Below are positions 55,281-64,000 of a stretch of DNA of 64,000 nt, piece after piece (within the stretch, counting starts at the first letter, position 1; every line of letters begins with the position of its first letter). Made by a program: the position numbers and the translations under genes. The stretch comes from Enoplosus armatus (lineage: Eukaryota > Chordata > Actinopteri > Centrarchiformes > Enoplosidae). The notes under the pieces were generated by a model, which ran no database searches, was not told where the DNA came from, and saw only the letters and a program-made list of their open reading frames with translations. The DNA is taken from NCBI RefSeq assembly GCF_043641665.1, contig NC_092193.1:6166001-6230000 (forward strand). The letters are read 5' to 3'.

Positions 55281-55547
55281 AGTGCGGGCACATATTGGTA
55301 CCAAATGTGTGGGCCATACCAGAGGACTGAGGGCAGAGGAAACTATGACTGTTATGTGTTAGCATTCCTCAGTTACCTTGTAAAATACCCCCTACACCCC
55401 TCCTCCTACCCCTGCAAATTGTTTTTATTCTGCTGTTATGTGTCACTGTATATTTTTAGATATGTTTTCAATAGTGTTTTTTACTAGAGGTGTATATGAA
55501 TAATGTATTTTTACAACTATGGTCTGCTAAATCCCAGTCTCATGCCA

Positions 55548-55553
55548 AATAAA
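55548..55553 (+). terminator. TWSG1 polyadenylation signal
   Basis: AATAAA 268 bases after the twsg1 stop, followed by AAAGTTTGGTGAC and a GTTTTGTCTC stretch. If used, the 3' UTR is only about 290 bases. Confidence 0.75.
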
Positions 55554-55574
55554 GAAAAGTTTGGTGACATGGAC

Positions 55575-56400
55575 AGTTTTGTCTCACAGAAATGTGCCTG
55601 GTTATAAAATATCTTTTCTTCCTGTACTATATTTTCTTTAACAAAAAAAAGATGTGTAAAAAGTGCATAGCATGAGTGGAATAGTAAATGTTTGTCCTCA
55701 CAGTTGCCTGTCTCCTGCTCTAATCTTAGCCTAGTGTTGCCTGAGTCAGGAAACGCATCATTTCCTGGGGAAACAAAGTTGTTATTATACCATTCTGGTC
55801 CACAGGTGTTCCAGTGCTCACTGACCGTCTCATGCAAGCGGAGGGGAAAAGGGAACGTTTACTGATGCCAATCTCTCACTGCCACACACAAATGCTCTTT
55901 GTAATGCCAGCGCATTTTCAAAAGGCAGCAGGGTGCCCTATCACTGATTCTGTTCCCAATTGGCATGCAACAGCAGTTTGCACAGACTAATGTACCAGGC
56001 GCACAATGAGACCTTGTTTGTCTTTTTTTTTTTTTTATGATATTGAATCACGACCTCGTTTCGTCGTTGCAGCTGTGGGTTTTGGAGCAGACGGTGCCAA
56101 CAAAGATCAGAGGACTAATGTGTTTCATATGTCAGGATGACCACCGGTCCTCTGAGTCCAACCACAGCGTTTGGGAAAGTACACATTCAGAATAGCAAGT
56201 GGTTTCACCAAATTTAGATTATAGTTGCTATTCAAAACATTGACAGTTTCTCTTGTACACAGGCTTGTATAACAGCAGACTTGTGGTTAAGAACAAAATG
56301 ATACCACAACCTAAACATTCTTCATTAATTCCAGATCATTCTCAGCCAAGAAACCTACATAGACTATACATCTGTGGTGAACGCTCCAAGCAGTTGAAGC
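55575..56400. other. Intergenic spacer, twsg1 to ralbp1
   Basis: About 0.8 kb with a T-run near 56022-56036 and no coding block or RNA gene that I can support. Confidence 0.5.
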
Positions 56401-56412
56401 ATTCGCTTTCGA

Positions 56413-56523
56413 ACTACATTTCCCAGTATGCTCTTGGGCTACCGCGCAAGCGCAGATGGATTTATTTAGAATACAGACATCCGGAAGCTCCACTCTGAAA
56501 TTGACCGAACGGGATAGTACTTG
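56413..56523 (+). promoter_or_regulatory. ralbp1 core promoter and candidate first exon
   Basis: A ZNF143/STAF-type site ACTACATTTCCCAGTATGC (56413-56431) is followed by an NRF1-like GCGCAAGCGC (about 56444) and an ETS site CCGGAAG (56481-56487). A splice donor TTG/GTAAAG lies at 56524. Together they describe a TATA-less housekeeping-type promoter with a short untranslated first exon ending at 56523 and spliced to the acceptor at 59004. Transcription start and exon end are inferred. Confidence 0.65.
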
Positions 56524-58018
56524 GTAAAGTTTCTTGTCTTTTGTGCTTTGCCTGTTCAACGACAGTACAGCTGCTGCAGAATAGAGTTTAGCACATGTAG
56601 CTAACTATATATCTCACGTTGGTTTTGTGTGGACGAAACAGCGGCTTTAATCGTGACGAATAGGCTGGCTAATCAGCTAGCTTAGCAGGTTGGCAGCTAG
56701 CTCAACTAACGTTAGCATATGGGCCCCTCCATTCAGAAGAGAGCTTCTACTTTCTGGCTGTTTTTAATGTAAATATGCTGAAATTCATTAGTACAGAAGC
56801 TAACCCGAGTATTTTAACAGCAAGTTGATGATATGCGACTGGTTGTGTTTGATTAGTTGTCCTCTGGAAACAGGACAGAGCAGCAAAATAGTGAGGATAA
56901 TCTGCCCACAGCGAGGAAAGATTAAGATGTCAGACAGACAGACAGGCTTTATTCATAGTTTTGTGTCCAGAGTTCAATTGAGACAGTGTTAGTGGACGTA
57001 TAGCTGTTGTGTTACATCATTTATCACGTTTGTCTTCTCTGTACTGCGGTATCTTTTCTTGGAGAAGTTGATAATACACCACATTAACCACTTTAACTTA
57101 ACGTTGGTTCTAGTATCATTATAACAGGAGATCTTCAACCTGCTGTCAGTGTGAGAAACATCTTAAAGTGATAAGTGGGGTTAACTGAAGTTTATGTTTT
57201 TTTGTAAATTGATCTACTTCCTAAAACACGTACAACCTGAGTTCCGTTTTGTGCTAAATATAACAAACAATGCAGACAGCCATACTGTTGTTTCACATGG
57301 CTGTCTAAACATGCAGCTCATCAGACGAACTAATATCTGCTGATCTGCAGTCTTCAGGGCTGTGTTTCTGATAAACCACTGTTTCTATGGTTGATGAAGT
57401 GGACTCTAGTTTTGATTTTGCTGACTCTGGATTCTCAGGACATGGAAGATGTGATTGTTCGTACAGCAGAGCCCCATCTGGTGGGTGGACATTACTGTTG
57501 CAGTTGTTCTGTTCATACGGACACCATTAAAATATTCAGGAAATAAAGAAAGAGAGAAGAAGAAGCAGGAAAGGGCGGCAGCTTGTTTTATTCTGCTTTC
57601 TGTGTACAAAATGTTCGAGTTTGGTTTATAGATCAATACATCTGATAGGTCTTGATGGAAAATAAGATTCTATACACATTATCACAGCTTGCCTGAATGT
57701 TAATCGTATGTTGGCTTTTAATGGTTAGTTGTTTAAATTGTGTTACAGGTGTGTTCTTAACTGTGTACACTTGGTCTAACATGGTTTCTGTGCATTCAAA
57801 TTTCCCTCTCCAGAGCCAAAACTGTGACTTGTCATTTAGATGTCCATCTGGTGGTGCACACACTGCTGAGACAAGAGGACTTTGTTCTGATTTTCTTGTT
57901 ATTGCTGTTAATGTACATTTGTGTTGCTATAATGTGCTCTTACATAGTTGTAAGCTATATTGGAAAAAGGAGGTTGCGCTTCAACAATTCTCAGTGCTAG
58001 ACCCAAAATCTAATAATC

Positions 58019-58461
58019 CCAAAAAATGTATGAAAAGGTAGCACATCTCAATTTTCAAGTGGGACAAAGTACTCACATTTCATTTGTTTATTTGGCTCAC
58101 ATCACAATAGAAAAACACGTTTTAACACAGAGCGTTTGGAGTATACTGGTTTAATTTTGTAATATACACAGACTTAAGACACAGCTGGGTGTGGGCCCCA
58201 TTATTTAAGATCAATCACTTGGGATGGGATAAGAAAAGTGATTGGTTCCTAAATAATTGGGTCCAACTCTCAGCTGTGTATTAACCCTTCCCTTGTGTAT
58301 ATTACCAAATTAAACCTGTATACTCCAAACGCTCTGATGAAGGCTCTTCTTCATTGCATAAGCATTTTTCTGTTGTGATATGAGCCAAATAAACAAGTGA
58401 AATGTGAGAACTTTGTCCTCCTTGAAATTTGACATGTGTTACCTTTTCATATATTTTTTGG
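58019..58461. mobile_element. 443 bp near-palindromic foldback element
   Basis: The left arm from CCAAAAAATGTATGAAAAGG (58019) is matched by the complement of the right arm ending at 58461 (read inversely, CCAAAAAATATATGAAAAGG). Pairing continues through TCACATTTCATTTGTTTATT, GAGCGTTTGGAGTATAC, GTAATATACACA and AATCACTT to a loop near 58218-58230. Arms are roughly 200-230 bases; the right arm has an extra block near 58340-58358. It lies in ralbp1 intron 1. Confidence 0.88.
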
Positions 58462-59009
58462 AATAGTTATAAGCTATTTTTAGGAGTAACTGTTTTGCTC
58501 TGGCAAAAATATTTTTTTTAACCTTTATGTAATAATCATTCATTGTGATTGAGATCTCCCTGAGTACAGCAGAGGAAACATGTACACTGCAACATAGTTC
58601 AGTCATACATATGACTGTAGCGTACACTCAAACTGCTTCAAAAACAATCGCAAATATTTCTAAACAGGTCAAAGTTGAAGGTTTTATATCATCCAATGAA
58701 ATGAGACATTCAAGTTTAAAATCCTTTAGAAATTCATTCCATCTATATGGTGAAAGGTACTGTAATGAAGGTTTCAGTTCATTATATAATTTTAGTCATG
58801 AAATATGATATATATGATTATATAATTTCAAATATGATCTGTTTTACTACAAGTCAACACAGAAATAGATAGAAAAAAATACAATTAAATCCTTGAAAAA
58901 CTCACAGACCTGGCCACTGCCTGTCACATAAATAAGGGACGGATAACAAGGAGAAGGAATAATTGTTACATTGTGTTAGTATCTTGTATTTCTGCTCGCT
59001 GCAGGTGTG

Positions 59010-59041
59010 ATGGAGAGGTGATGTGCCAGTCAAAGGAGTGA
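59010..59041 (+). promoter_or_regulatory. Two overlapping upstream ORFs in ralbp1 leader
   Basis: The exon starting at 59005 opens with ATG GAG AGG TGA (59010-59021). The last A of that stop begins a second frame, ATG at 59021 to TGA 59039-59041 (six codons). The main start follows at 59058, 16 bases later. The TGATG overlap is typical of termination-reinitiation layouts; regulation is inferred. Confidence 0.65.
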
Positions 59042-59057
59042 TAAGGCCAGAGCAGCC

Positions 59058-63889
<4,832 letters not shown>

Positions 63890-64000
63890 GTGAGAAAAAA
63901 ACACACGTTTATAAAGAACTTAAGTCTCCACTCGCGTTGCGCTCTTACAAAGCTCCATGTGTGCCAATCTGAGATAGAATAATTGTGTTTTCCTCTCAAT

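Overview
This is a vertebrate nuclear window, almost certainly from a spiny-rayed (percomorph) teleost. The genes are split by GT-AG introns. The introns carry short interspersed repeats typical of fish genomes: copies rich in ATTAATCGATTA, elements containing GCTTAGCATAAAGAC, and a repeat with paired AGGTCANNNTGACCT. Protein similarity to human genes is high within exons and absent outside them. I see no bacterial operon, CRISPR array, retroviral coding region or RNA gene.

Four protein-coding genes lie in order, all on the + strand. (1) ndufv2: the last five exons (307-3174), encoding the 24 kDa [2Fe-2S] subunit of mitochondrial complex I; its 5' part lies left of the window. (2) ankrd12: a CpG-rich promoter at about 4250-5600, a roughly 16.7 kb first intron, and 12 coding exons from 21826 to 37218. 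It encodes a large nuclear ankyrin-repeat corepressor, and one exon is 4.4 kb long. (3) twsg1: a promoter near 39700-40660 and four coding exons from 41347 to 55280. It encodes the secreted BMP modulator Twisted gastrulation. (4) ralbp1: a promoter near 56413-56523 and six coding exons from 59058 to 63889. It encodes the Ral effector and RhoGAP RLIP76, and it runs off the right edge.

The order ndufv2-ankrd12-twsg1-ralbp1 is the order I know from human 18p11.22, so the block is conserved synteny. The four proteins work in different pathways (respiration, transcriptional repression, BMP signalling, Ral/Rho signalling), and nothing suggests they act together.

The less ordinary content is non-coding. 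It includes an apparent GC-AG intron in ndufv2, a 443 bp near-palindromic foldback in ralbp1 intron 1, and an inverted duplication in ankrd12 that looks like a template-switch scar. There are also two consensus oestrogen-response palindromes 90 bp apart in an ankrd12 intronic repeat, a miniature transposon flanked by an approximately 90 bp direct duplication, a transposon end about 30 bp from a twsg1 splice site, a compound CTG/GTG repeat, and tandem upstream ORFs before the ralbp1 start. I found no clearly undescribed biological system. Exon boundaries were placed by reading frame, splice dinucleotides and remembered human protein sequence, not by computed alignment.
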